From positions 1-13,660 of the forward strand of contig SLJA01000280.1 in NCBI GenBank assembly GCA_007135355.1: a stretch of 13,660 nucleotides of DNA. Direction: 5' to 3'. Source of the DNA: Wenzhouxiangella sp. GTDB lineage: Bacteria > Pseudomonadota > Gammaproteobacteria > Xanthomonadales > Wenzhouxiangellaceae. The notes under the pieces were generated by a model. That model saw only the letters and a program-made list of their open reading frames with translations, was not told the origin of the DNA and searched no databases. Position numbers and translations under genes: made by a program. Shown in pieces: positions 1-8,152 of this stretch (its first letter is position 1; every line of letters begins with the position of its first letter).

Positions 1-1435
<1,435 letters not shown>

Positions 1436-1456
1436 AAATGTATTCCGAGTGCTGTG

Positions 1457-1915
1457 TTACACGATCTTGAAATTGATGAGTGAGCGCCCGCCGATGCGAT
1501 CCACGGCAACCGGCGGCGTTTGATAAAGATCAGCCAGACTGAGCTGCTCAAGCGCTTTTTCCACCGCCAGCCCGATCCGCTGCCAGTTCCCTCGCAACGT
1601 GCACTGGGCTTCATGCGAGCACAGGCCGGGTTCCAGGCTGCATTCGGTCAACGCGATCGGACCCTCCATCGCGCGCACGATGTCGGCCACGGATATCTCT
1701 TCCGGCGCCTGGCCCAGGCGATAGCCGCCGTTGACGCCCCGAATGGACTGCACCAAGCCTGACTTGGCCAGGGTCTTGAGCACCTTGGCCACCGTCGGCA
1801 GTTCCAGCCGAGTATCTTCGGCCAACCGACTGGCAGGCACGCAATCCTGATCGCGCTGAGCCAGCGTGGCCATCAGCACCGTCGCATAATCCGTCAGTTT
1901 GCTGATCCTCAGCAT
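1457..1915 (-). CDS. sufR: Rrf2-family SUF-system transcriptional regulator (SufR/IscR-like)
   Basis: This 152-residue protein is an Rrf2-family DNA-binding repressor of the type that precedes suf genes in many gammaproteobacteria. It opens with MLRISKLTDYATVLMATLAQ, followed by a winged helix (about 26-66: ASRLAEDTRLELPTVAKVLK, then RGVNGGYRL). Three cysteines at 92, 99 and 105 (ECSLEPGLC, then EAQC) match the E. coli IscR ligand cysteines 92/98/104 in position, apart from one extra residue in the first gap. It therefore probably binds a [2Fe-2S] cluster and senses Fe-S status. An AGGA ribosome-binding site lies 9 bases upstream of the ATG. It is transcribed towards sufB with a 21-bp gap, so it probably autoregulates the suf operon from the divergent region at 1916-2040. 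The family call is firm; the cluster type is inferred from the cysteines. Confidence 0.93.
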   Translation of the reverse strand: MLRISKLTDYATVLMATLAQRDQDCVPASRLAEDTRLELPTVAKVLKTLAKSGLVQSIRGVNGGYRLGQAPEEISVADIVRAMEGPIALTECSLEPGLCSHEAQCTLRGNWQRIGLAVEKALEQLSLADLYQTPPVAVDRIGGRSLINFKIV

Positions 1916-1978
1916 CGGTTACAGTCCTGTCCGAAAGCTTCGAGCGCCGATAGCGCGGCACGAAACTTTCGCCGCATG

Positions 1979-1997
1979 AATTAGGATTCTTATTATG
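1979..1997. promoter_or_regulatory. Fur-box-like palindrome overlapping the suf promoter -10
   Basis: The 19 bp at 1979-1997, read on the minus strand, are CATAATAAGAATCCTAATT. Aligned by eye to the classical Fur consensus GATAATGATAATCATTATC this matches at about 13 of 19 positions. It covers the -10 of the candidate suf promoter. Iron control of suf by Fur is well known in E. coli, so a Fur site here makes biological sense, but an AT-rich promoter will match such a consensus partly by chance. Confidence 0.3.
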
Positions 1998-2020
1998 CTC
2001 GCCGGCAGTGAACGAAACAA
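1992..2020 (-). promoter_or_regulatory. Candidate sigma-70 promoter for the sufR-sufB operon
   Basis: Read on the minus strand, TTGTTT (complement of 2015-2020) and CATAAT (complement of 1992-1997) are separated by exactly 17 bases. The -10 matches TATAAT at 5 of 6 positions and the -35 matches TTGACA at 3 of 6. Transcription would start near 1985, giving a leader of about 70 nt before sufR. The same AT-rich patch read on the plus strand gives TATTAT (1991-1996), a possible -10 for mgsA, so the two divergent promoters may overlap. Confidence 0.5.
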
Positions 2021-3321
2021 GACCAAATTGGTATGGATTTGACGTGAGCGACACTCGCCCGCTGGCCGATCGGCTACGCCCGCGGTCCTTCGATGAGGTT
2101 TTGGGCCAGGCGCATTTGCTGGGGCCTGAGGGTCCACTCCGAGCCATGATCGACCGCGCCGATCTCAAATCAGTGGTGTTCTGGGGGCCACCAGGGACAG
2201 GCAAGACCACGTTGGCGCGACTCATGGCCGGTATCGGGCAGCTCCACTACGAGGCCATGTCAGCCATTTTTTCCGGCGTGGCCGACCTACGCAAGGCCTT
2301 CGAGCAAGCCAGGCAGCGGCGCGAGTCCGGCCGGGGCACGCTTTTGTTCGTGGACGAAATCCATCGTTTCAACCGAGCCCAACAGGATGGTTTTTTGCCT
2401 TATGTCGAGGACGGCACCATCGTCCTGGTCGGGGCCACCACGGAAAACCCATCGTTTGAACTCAACGCCGCCCTGCTGTCACGCCTGCAGGTGCTGGTAC
2501 TCAAGCGTCTGGACGACAACGCACTGGGCCGCCTGCTGCAGCGGGCAGAAACGGCACTGGATCGGCGCTTGCCGCTAAGCGCGGCCGCGCGCGAGCTCCT
2601 TTTCGCCCTGGCCGACGGCGACGGCCGGTACCTGTGCAACATGATCGAGCAATTGGCGACCATCGATGGCGGCAAAGGCGATATCGACGCCGACATGCTG
2701 CTACGCCGGGTCCAGCGTCGGGCGCCGGCCCACGACAAGGATCGCGACGGTCACTACAACCTGATTTCAGCGCTGCACAAGGCCTTGCGCGGTTCCGATG
2801 CCGACGCGGCTCTGTATTGGTTGGCACGGATGATTGATGGCGGCGATGACCCCCTCTACATCGCCCGCCGCCTGATCCGCTTTGCCAGCGAAGATATCGG
2901 CCTGGCCGACCCACAGGCCCTGCAGCAGGCGCTGGCGGCGCGTGCGACGTATCACCTGCTCGGTTCGCCGGAAGGTGAGCTGGCACTGGCTCAGGCCGTC
3001 ATCTACCTGGCCACGGCCCCCAAGTCCAACGCCGCCTACCGGGCCTGGCAAAAAGCCCAGGGCAGCGCGCGCAAATACGGCTCGCTGATGCCGCCGGCGC
3101 ACATACTCAACGCGCCAACCCGCCTGATGCAAGAGCTGGGTTATGGTCAGGGCTATGCCTATGACCACGACACGCCGGACGGCTTTTCGGGCCAAAATTA
3201 CTTTCCCGAGGGCATGCAGCGCGCGCGCTATTACCACCCCGTGCAGCGCGGCTTCGAGCGTGAAATCCGCAAGCGCCTGGCCTACTGGGACCGCCTGCGT
3301 GCCCGCACGAGCACCGATTAA
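2008..3321 (+). CDS. rarA: Replication-associated recombination protein A (MgsA/RarA AAA+ ATPase)
   Basis: RarA/MgsA is a clamp-loader-like AAA+ ATPase that acts at stalled replication forks and interacts with SSB. The protein shows Walker A GPPGTGKTT (60-68), Walker B LLFVDEIH (112-119), the sensor-1 segment GATTENPSFELN (142-153) and an SRL arginine-finger candidate (158-160). The C-terminal MgsA domain follows, with LISALHKALRGSDADAALYW, GGDDPLYIARRLIRFASED and NAPTRLMQELGYGQGY. The length of 437 residues is near E. coli RarA (447). The start is uncertain. GTG at 2008 gives an N-terminus with a GFD segment resembling the LDF-type leader of E. coli RarA, while GTG at 2044 would begin VSDTRPLADRLRP. 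Neither has a strong ribosome-binding site. It is divergent from sufR and may read through into the glycosyltransferase-like gene 75 bp downstream. Confidence 0.95.
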   Translation: MNETRPNWYGFDVSDTRPLADRLRPRSFDEVLGQAHLLGPEGPLRAMIDRADLKSVVFWGPPGTGKTTLARLMAGIGQLHYEAMSAIFSGVADLRKAFEQARQRRESGRGTLLFVDEIHRFNRAQQDGFLPYVEDGTIVLVGATTENPSFELNAALLSRLQVLVLKRLDDNALGRLLQRAETALDRRLPLSAAARELLFALADGDGRYLCNMIEQLATIDGGKGDIDADMLLRRVQRRAPAHDKDRDGHYNLISALHKALRGSDADAALYWLARMIDGGDDPLYIARRLIRFASEDIGLADPQALQQALAARATYHLLGSPEGELALAQAVIYLATAPKSNAAYRAWQKAQGSARKYGSLMPPAHILNAPTRLMQELGYGQGYAYDHDTPDGFSGQNYFPEGMQRARYYHPVQRGFEREIRKRLAYWDRLRARTSTD

Positions 3322-3396
3322 ACCGACCCAACCGAGTGACAACCCGCACCGCGGCGACTGCGGTGATCTCAGCCAATCCAGTCAGGACAAGCAGTG

Positions 3397-5229
3397 ATGA
3401 GCAGCGGCGATTTTTCTTTCAGCTTCAATCTGGGGTCGTCCACGGCCCCCAGTCAACCCACCCCGCCTCGTTATATCGCTCGACCCTTCGAGGCCCACCC
3501 GATCGGTGGCGATGCGTTGGTCCTGGCAGCCGGCGACGCGCGCGCGCACTGCGTGCCTCTGTTCTACCCGCAGGCGCTCAGCCGCTGCGACCAATTCCGC
3601 ACCCTGGCTGAACACAGCGCGCTGCTGCTGCGAGATTTCGGCCTCCCGGCTGCCCAGCAGACCGCTGTCCTGCAGGGGCTGCAAGGGTTGGTGGAGCGTG
3701 ATCTGCTGCGCAGCGAGACCGGTGTCTTCGAGCAGCTGGGTGGCGACATGACTCCAGTCCCGCTCGAGCCTGTGGACACGCTTTGCGTGCGCACCTGCAA
3801 CCGCGCCGATGATTTGCAGGCCTTGTTGAGCAACCTCGGCAAATATGCCTCAGGCGCGGCGCTTAAGCGCATACTCATCCTGGATGACAGCCTGGACGAA
3901 GCCGCGCGCGCGGCCTCCGCTGCCGCTATCGCCGCGGCACCGGACATGCCGGGCGTCCGCATCGAGCACATCGACCGAGCCCGAAGAACCCGCATCGTCA
4001 AGCAGCTATGTGAGCGGTGCGGGGGCGATTGGAACGCCCTGCAGTGGCTGATCGATGGCGACCCCGAGGAGACGGAGGCCAGCTACGGCAGCAATCTCAA
4101 CCTGGCCTTGCTGCTGACGGCGGGACAGCGCTTTTTGATGATCGACGAAGATGCGCTACTGGACCCCTACCAAATCGAGCCAGCGGGGGCCGGATTGAGC
4201 CTGCGCGTGGAGCACCAGTTCGAAAGCCGTTTTCCCGACCCTGGCCGAGATGAAACGACGCAGTTTCAGTCGGTCGAGCTCAACCCGCTCGCGGCTCACG
4301 GCGAACTGCTGGGCCAGCCCATTGCGGCCGTGGCCGAGCGTTACGGTCTGCAGAACGGCCATCTCTTGCGCGAGCTGTCGCCGCAGATGATCTATGAGTT
4401 CAGCCAGCGTCCGCGCTTGCGCCTGACCACCAACGGCACTCTGGGCGATACCGGCAGTGGCGATCTTTTGTGGCTCTATGCCCTGCCTGCCGCGACCCTA
4501 CGGCCGTGGCTGGACAGCCCTGAAGCCTACGCTCAACACCTGTATTCGCGCCGCATGGCGCGCAGCGTGCTGGAAACGCAAATTGCGGCCAGCGTTAGTC
4601 TGATGACGACCACGCTGACCGGCATCGACAACCGCGAACTGCTGCTGCCGGTCGGCGCCAAGGGCCGTGGGGAGGATCTGGTCTTTGGCGCGCTGATTCG
4701 TTTCCTGCATCCCGGCACTCCCTGTGCCGCGCTGCCGTGGATGCTGCCGCACCGGCGCGACTCGGTCCGACGCTGGACCGAGGCCGATCTCCATCGCCCA
4801 CGCGGCCTGAGCCTGAACAGCTATATCGCCGTGCGCATCGAAGACCTGGTTGCCACGCAGCTGCCGGCCGCACCCAGCGCTCGCGCGCGCGTTCTGGCCG
4901 CGTGGTTGCGCAGCCTGGAGCAGACGAGCGAGACCGAGCTGACCACTGACTTACGCCGTTGCCTGCTGGAACGACGCGCGCAAACTGCTACGGAAATGGA
5001 AAAAACACTGGCCGAACTGCAACCGCCCGACTGGTTACGGAGCGATTTCACACGCTTGCTGGACAGCCAGCGCCGGCTGGAGCCCGAAGACAGCCGAAAT
5101 CTGCCGATGATCGCCCGCCAGGTTCAGCGCTTCGGTGCCGCTTATGGCGAGGCGATGGAGAGTTGGCTGGCATGCTGGCAGCACGCTGCCCAACAACCCC
5201 TCGACAGGCTGCTGGAGAACACGCCATGA
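3397..5229 (+). CDS. Putative GT-A-fold glycosyltransferase with PqqD-like N-terminal domain
   Basis: This is a 610-residue protein of uncertain function. The N-terminal part (about 26-105: RPFEAHPIGGDALVLAAGDA ... LLLRDFGL ... LQGLVERDLL) has the layout of a PqqD/RRE-like winged helix. From about 126 it resembles a family-2 type GT-A enzyme: DTLCVRTCNRADDLQALLSN (127-146), ILILDDS (159-165), SNLNLALLLTAGQRFLMIDE (232-251) with a DED triplet at 250-252 in the place of the metal-binding DxD, and GRGEDLVFGALI (423-434), recalling the ED motif of such enzymes. There is no signal peptide or obvious membrane helix, so it is probably cytosolic. ATG at 3397 is preferred over GTG at 3394 because AGGA (3384-3387) is 9 bases upstream. 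Its TGA overlaps the amgK ATG by 4 bases, implying translational coupling with sugar salvage. Both domain assignments are by eye; donor and acceptor are unknown. Confidence 0.6.
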   Translation: MSSGDFSFSFNLGSSTAPSQPTPPRYIARPFEAHPIGGDALVLAAGDARAHCVPLFYPQALSRCDQFRTLAEHSALLLRDFGLPAAQQTAVLQGLQGLVERDLLRSETGVFEQLGGDMTPVPLEPVDTLCVRTCNRADDLQALLSNLGKYASGAALKRILILDDSLDEAARAASAAAIAAAPDMPGVRIEHIDRARRTRIVKQLCERCGGDWNALQWLIDGDPEETEASYGSNLNLALLLTAGQRFLMIDEDALLDPYQIEPAGAGLSLRVEHQFESRFPDPGRDETTQFQSVELNPLAAHGELLGQPIAAVAERYGLQNGHLLRELSPQMIYEFSQRPRLRLTTNGTLGDTGSGDLLWLYALPAATLRPWLDSPEAYAQHLYSRRMARSVLETQIAASVSLMTTTLTGIDNRELLLPVGAKGRGEDLVFGALIRFLHPGTPCAALPWMLPHRRDSVRRWTEADLHRPRGLSLNSYIAVRIEDLVATQLPAAPSARARVLAAWLRSLEQTSETELTTDLRRCLLERRAQTATEMEKTLAELQPPDWLRSDFTRLLDSQRRLEPEDSRNLPMIARQVQRFGAAYGEAMESWLACWQHAAQQPLDRLLENTP

Positions 5230-6218
5230 GCGACAACTCGCGCCCATCCGAGGCCGAACATTGGGCGCGCCGGCAACTGGGCTGGCCCAAGGCCAACTTC
5301 CAACCCGCCTCAGCCGACGCCAGTTTCCGCAACTACTACCGCATCGCGCGCGCCGAGCAGAGCTTTATCGTCATGGACGCACCACCCGAGCGTGAAAGCC
5401 TGGACGCTTTTATCGAGGTAGCCGGCCGACTGACTCAGGCCGGGCTCCACGTCCCGCGCATCCAGGCCGAAGATCGCCAACGCGGCTTTCTGCTACTGGA
5501 AGATCTGGGCACCCGGCCGTTCCATCAGGTGCTGGATGATCACTGCGCTGATGCCCTGTTCAGCGATGCCATGCAGGCCCTGATCCGCATGCAGCTGCAT
5601 GCCGCAAGCACCGGTCTGCCGGCCTACGATGCCGGTCGGCTGCTGCAGGAACTGGCCCTGTTCCCCGACTGGTTTCTGACCCATCACTGGCAGATCGAGC
5701 CGACCGAAACAGAACTGGACGACTGGGACCTGCTGTGTGCCACGCTGATCCGCTGGGCCCTTGATCAAGCGCAGGTGTTCTGCCATCGGGACTACATGCC
5801 GCGCAATCTCATGTGGAGCGACCCCAACCCAGGCATCATCGACTTCCAGGACGCCGTTGTTGGGCCCATCAGCTACGACCCGGTCTCGCTGTTCCGCGAC
5901 GCCTTCATCAGCTGGCCACAGACACGAGTCGACGCCTGGCTGGAAGACTACCGGCGGCAAGGCATCAAGGCCGGACTGCCTCTGCCCGAATCAACCGAGC
6001 TCTGGCGCAGAACCTGCGATTTCATGGGGGTGCAGCGACATTTGAAAGTCATCGGCATTTTCGCGCGTATCCGCTATCGCGACGGCAAAGCGCAGTACCT
6101 CGAGGATGTGCCGCGCTTTTTTGCCTACCTGGACTTTGCCATTGCCCGCAACCCTGAACTGGCGCCACTGGGTGACCTGCTCATGGCATGGAAAAAACGC
6201 CGGAAGATCGGGCCGTGA
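5226..6218 (+). CDS. amgK: Anomeric N-acetylmuramate/N-acetylglucosamine kinase AmgK
   Basis: AmgK phosphorylates free MurNAc and GlcNAc at the anomeric position, the first step of the peptidoglycan-recycling bypass known from Pseudomonas, which avoids de novo UDP-MurNAc synthesis and lowers fosfomycin sensitivity. The 330-residue protein has the aminoglycoside-phosphotransferase (APH) fold. The N-lobe carries ADASFRNYYRI (30-40) and FIVMDAPPERESLDAF (47-62), the catalytic loop is CHRDYMPRNLMW (186-197, Asp189 and Asn194), and the metal-binding segment is IIDFQDAVVGPISYDPVSL (204-222). The start at ATG 5226 is fixed by GGAGA (5214-5218) 7 bases upstream and by homology; the open frame continues further upstream but overlaps the preceding gene. 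Its stop overlaps the murU start. The immediate murU neighbour strongly supports AmgK over a generic phosphotransferase. Confidence 0.92.
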   Translation: MSDNSRPSEAEHWARRQLGWPKANFQPASADASFRNYYRIARAEQSFIVMDAPPERESLDAFIEVAGRLTQAGLHVPRIQAEDRQRGFLLLEDLGTRPFHQVLDDHCADALFSDAMQALIRMQLHAASTGLPAYDAGRLLQELALFPDWFLTHHWQIEPTETELDDWDLLCATLIRWALDQAQVFCHRDYMPRNLMWSDPNPGIIDFQDAVVGPISYDPVSLFRDAFISWPQTRVDAWLEDYRRQGIKAGLPLPESTELWRRTCDFMGVQRHLKVIGIFARIRYRDGKAQYLEDVPRFFAYLDFAIARNPELAPLGDLLMAWKKRRKIGP

Positions 6219-6883
6219 AGGCCATGATCCTGGCCGCCGGGCGCGGCGAGCGCCTGCGGCCGCTGACCGACCGGATACCGAAACCGCTGATCGAAGTGGG
6301 CGGCAAGGCGCTGATCGTGCGTCATCTGGAAGCGCTCGCGGCAGCCGGTTTCAGCGAAGTGGTGATCAATCTGGCCTGGCTGGGCGAGCAGATCAAGGCA
6401 GCGCTGGGAAACGGTGCCGCCTGGGGTTTGTCGATTACCTACTCTGAAGAACCACCGGGCGCGCTGGAAACCGCCGGCGGCATTATCCAGGCGCTGCCGC
6501 TGCTGGGTGACCATCCGTTCGTGATGATCAGCGGCGACATCCTGTGCGATTACCCTTTGACCCGCCTGCGCGGCGCCGCGCCGCACGGCCACGGCCACCT
6601 CATCATGGTCGATAATCCCGCCCACCATCCCGGAGGCGATTTCGCCATCGATGGACAAAGTCGCCTCCGCTCGGGCGGCGGCCTGACCTTCAGCGGCATC
6701 GCCGTGCTCGATCCCGCGCTGTTCGCCGGTCTGGCGCCGGGGCGCAGGGCGCTGCGCCCGGTGCTGGAAAACGCCATAAGCAGTCGCAGCTTAAGCGGCG
6801 AGCATTACCGCGGCCTGTGGACGGATGTCGGAACCCCGGACCGACTGACTGAAGCCAAAAATCAGATTGGCCATGGCGACTGA
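6215..6883 (+). CDS. murU: N-acetylmuramate alpha-1-phosphate uridylyltransferase MurU
   Basis: MurU converts MurNAc-alpha-1-phosphate and UTP to UDP-MurNAc, completing the salvage route begun by AmgK. The sugar-nucleotidyltransferase signature AMILAAGRGERLRPLTDR with IPKPL stands at the N-terminus (3-25), SGDIL with a metal-site Asp at about 108, and LWTDVGTPDRL near the C-terminus (201-211). GTG at 6215 is chosen over ATG at 6188 because GGAAG (6202-6206) is 8 bases upstream, the resulting start VKAMILAAG matches the usual family start, and the length of 222 residues is close to that of Pseudomonas MurU. The start codon and the amgK stop share 4 bases, so translation is probably coupled. 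No MupP phosphatase gene is visible in the window. Confidence 0.93.
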   Translation: MKAMILAAGRGERLRPLTDRIPKPLIEVGGKALIVRHLEALAAAGFSEVVINLAWLGEQIKAALGNGAAWGLSITYSEEPPGALETAGGIIQALPLLGDHPFVMISGDILCDYPLTRLRGAAPHGHGHLIMVDNPAHHPGGDFAIDGQSRLRSGGGLTFSGIAVLDPALFAGLAPGRRALRPVLENAISSRSLSGEHYRGLWTDVGTPDRLTEAKNQIGHGD

Positions 6884-7039
6884 AGCGCTTCCAGCACGCT
6901 GGCAAGCATCGGCCGAGGCGGTTTTGTCGCATCCGGCCTCAGGGGCGGTCCGGTCCGGACCATCGCTGAATGTCGTTTTCGCGTTGCGGCCTTCGCGCCG
7001 GAGAGGCTACACTGAAAGATCATTATCGAGGGCGAATAC
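6884..7039. other. Intergenic region between murU and pntAA with short palindromes
   Basis: This 156-bp gap separates the amgK/murU unit from the transhydrogenase operon. A perfect 10-bp palindrome, GAAGCGCTTC, spans the murU stop at 6882-6891. A possible hairpin at 6911-6938 pairs GGCCG with CGGCC around an 18-base loop, and GGTCCGGACC (6952-6961) is a second perfect palindrome. None is followed by a T-tract, so a factor-independent terminator is not supported. The distal part contains the pntAA promoter. Confidence 0.4.
6984..7013 (+). promoter_or_regulatory. Candidate promoter of the pnt operon
   Basis: TTGCGG (6984-6989) and TACACT (7008-7013) lie 18 bases apart. The -10 agrees with TATAAT at four positions and the -35 keeps the TTG. 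Transcription would begin near 7019-7020, giving a leader of about 20 nt. A GAGGG ribosome-binding site (7028-7032) is placed 7 bases before the pntAA ATG. Confidence 0.45.
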
Positions 7040-8152
7040 ATGACGATCAGCATCGGGATCATCAAGGAAACCGCGACAGGTGAGCGGCGCGTGGCGTTGG
7101 ATCCACCGACCGCGGCAAAACTGGCCCAGGCGGGCCACAAGATTCTGGTCGAAACCGGCGCAGGAAGCGAAGCGGGTCATCCTGACGAAGCATGGGGTGA
7201 CGCTGAAATCGTGGCTGATGCCAAGTCACTGGCGAGCCAATGCCAGGTGCTGCTGAGCGTGCGGCGCCCGTCCAAGGAGGTCCTGGCCGCGCTGCCAGAG
7301 GGCTCCGTCGCCATCGGCGCCCTGACACCCTACAGCGATTTCGACGAATTGCGCGCGGCGGCCGAGGCCGGCGTGTCGCTGGTCAGCATGGAACTGGTGC
7401 CGCGCATCACCCGCGCCCAGGCCATGGACATCCTTTCTTCCCAGGCCACGGTGGCCGGCTACAAGGCGGTCATCATCGCAGCCGATATTGCGCCGCGCCT
7501 GTTCCCCATGCTGACCACTGCCGCCGGCACCCTGCGCCCGGCCAAGGCCGTGGTCATCGGCGCCGGCGTGGCCGGCTTGCAGGCCATTGCTACCGCACGC
7601 CGTCTGGGTGCCCAGGTCGAGGCCTATGACATCCGGGCCGCAGCGCGCGAGCAGGTCGAATCGCTGGGTGCGAAGATGATCGACACCGGCGTTGACGCCG
7701 AAAGTGAAGGCGGCTACGCGCGCGAACTGACCGATGAGGAGCGGGCAAAACAGGCCGAGGCGCTGGCCAAGCACCTGGCCCGGGCTGATATTGTCATCTC
7801 GACCGCGGCCATCCCCGGCCGCCCGGCGCCGAAGATCATTACCGAGGCCATGGTCAAGGACATGCAGCCCGGCAGCGTGATTGTCGATATTGCCGCTGAA
7901 ACCGGCGGCAACTGCGAGCTGACCGAGGCTGGAGAAGTCGTCAACGTCGGCGGCGTGCTGATCGCCGGACCGACCAACCTGCCGAGCAAAGCACCCCTGC
8001 ATGCTTCTGAGATGTATGCCAAGAACATCAACAACCTGCTGGCCCTGATGATCAAGGACGGCGAACTGGTGGTTGATGTGGAAGACGAAGTCATCGCCGG
8101 CTGCCTGCTCTCGCACGGCGGCGCGGTGGTGCATGAAAAATTCAAGAACTGA
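7040..8152 (+). CDS. pntAA: NAD(P) transhydrogenase subunit alpha part 1 (domain dI, NAD-binding)
   Basis: This is the peripheral NAD(H)-binding domain of the proton-translocating transhydrogenase, which uses the proton-motive force to drive hydride transfer from NADH to NADP+. The 370-residue protein has the AlaDH/PNT architecture. The N-terminal domain starts IGIIKETATGERRVALDP (5-22). The RQD-loop segment PRITRAQAMDILSSQATVAG (121-140) supplies Arg122, Gln127, Asp130 and Ser133, equivalent to Arg127/Gln132/Asp135/Ser138 of Rhodospirillum rubrum dI. The Rossmann motif is VVIGAGVAGLQAI (171-183). It lacks the membrane helices fused to it in E. coli PntA; these are encoded separately by pntAB, as in R. 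rubrum-type operons. The ATG at 7040 has a good ribosome-binding site. Confidence 0.96.
   Translation: MTISIGIIKETATGERRVALDPPTAAKLAQAGHKILVETGAGSEAGHPDEAWGDAEIVADAKSLASQCQVLLSVRRPSKEVLAALPEGSVAIGALTPYSDFDELRAAAEAGVSLVSMELVPRITRAQAMDILSSQATVAGYKAVIIAADIAPRLFPMLTTAAGTLRPAKAVVIGAGVAGLQAIATARRLGAQVEAYDIRAAAREQVESLGAKMIDTGVDAESEGGYARELTDEERAKQAEALAKHLARADIVISTAAIPGRPAPKIITEAMVKDMQPGSVIVDIAAETGGNCELTEAGEVVNVGGVLIAGPTNLPSKAPLHASEMYAKNINNLLALMIKDGELVVDVEDEVIAGCLLSHGGAVVHEKFKN

Noticed and set aside
3347..3363. Small inverted repeat ACCGC...GCGGT between mgsA and the GT-like gene
   Set aside because: Short stem with no T-tract and no promoter next to it; expected by chance in GC-rich DNA.
4959..5225. 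Extended N-terminus for amgK in the same frame
   Set aside because: It would overlap the preceding gene by more than 260 bases. The ATG at 5226 has a good ribosome-binding site and fits the family start.
6911..6938. REP/BIME element after murU
   Set aside because: The segment GCCGGATGCG on the minus strand looks like part of an enterobacterial REP, but the stem is only 5 bp with an 18-base loop and there is no second copy in the window.
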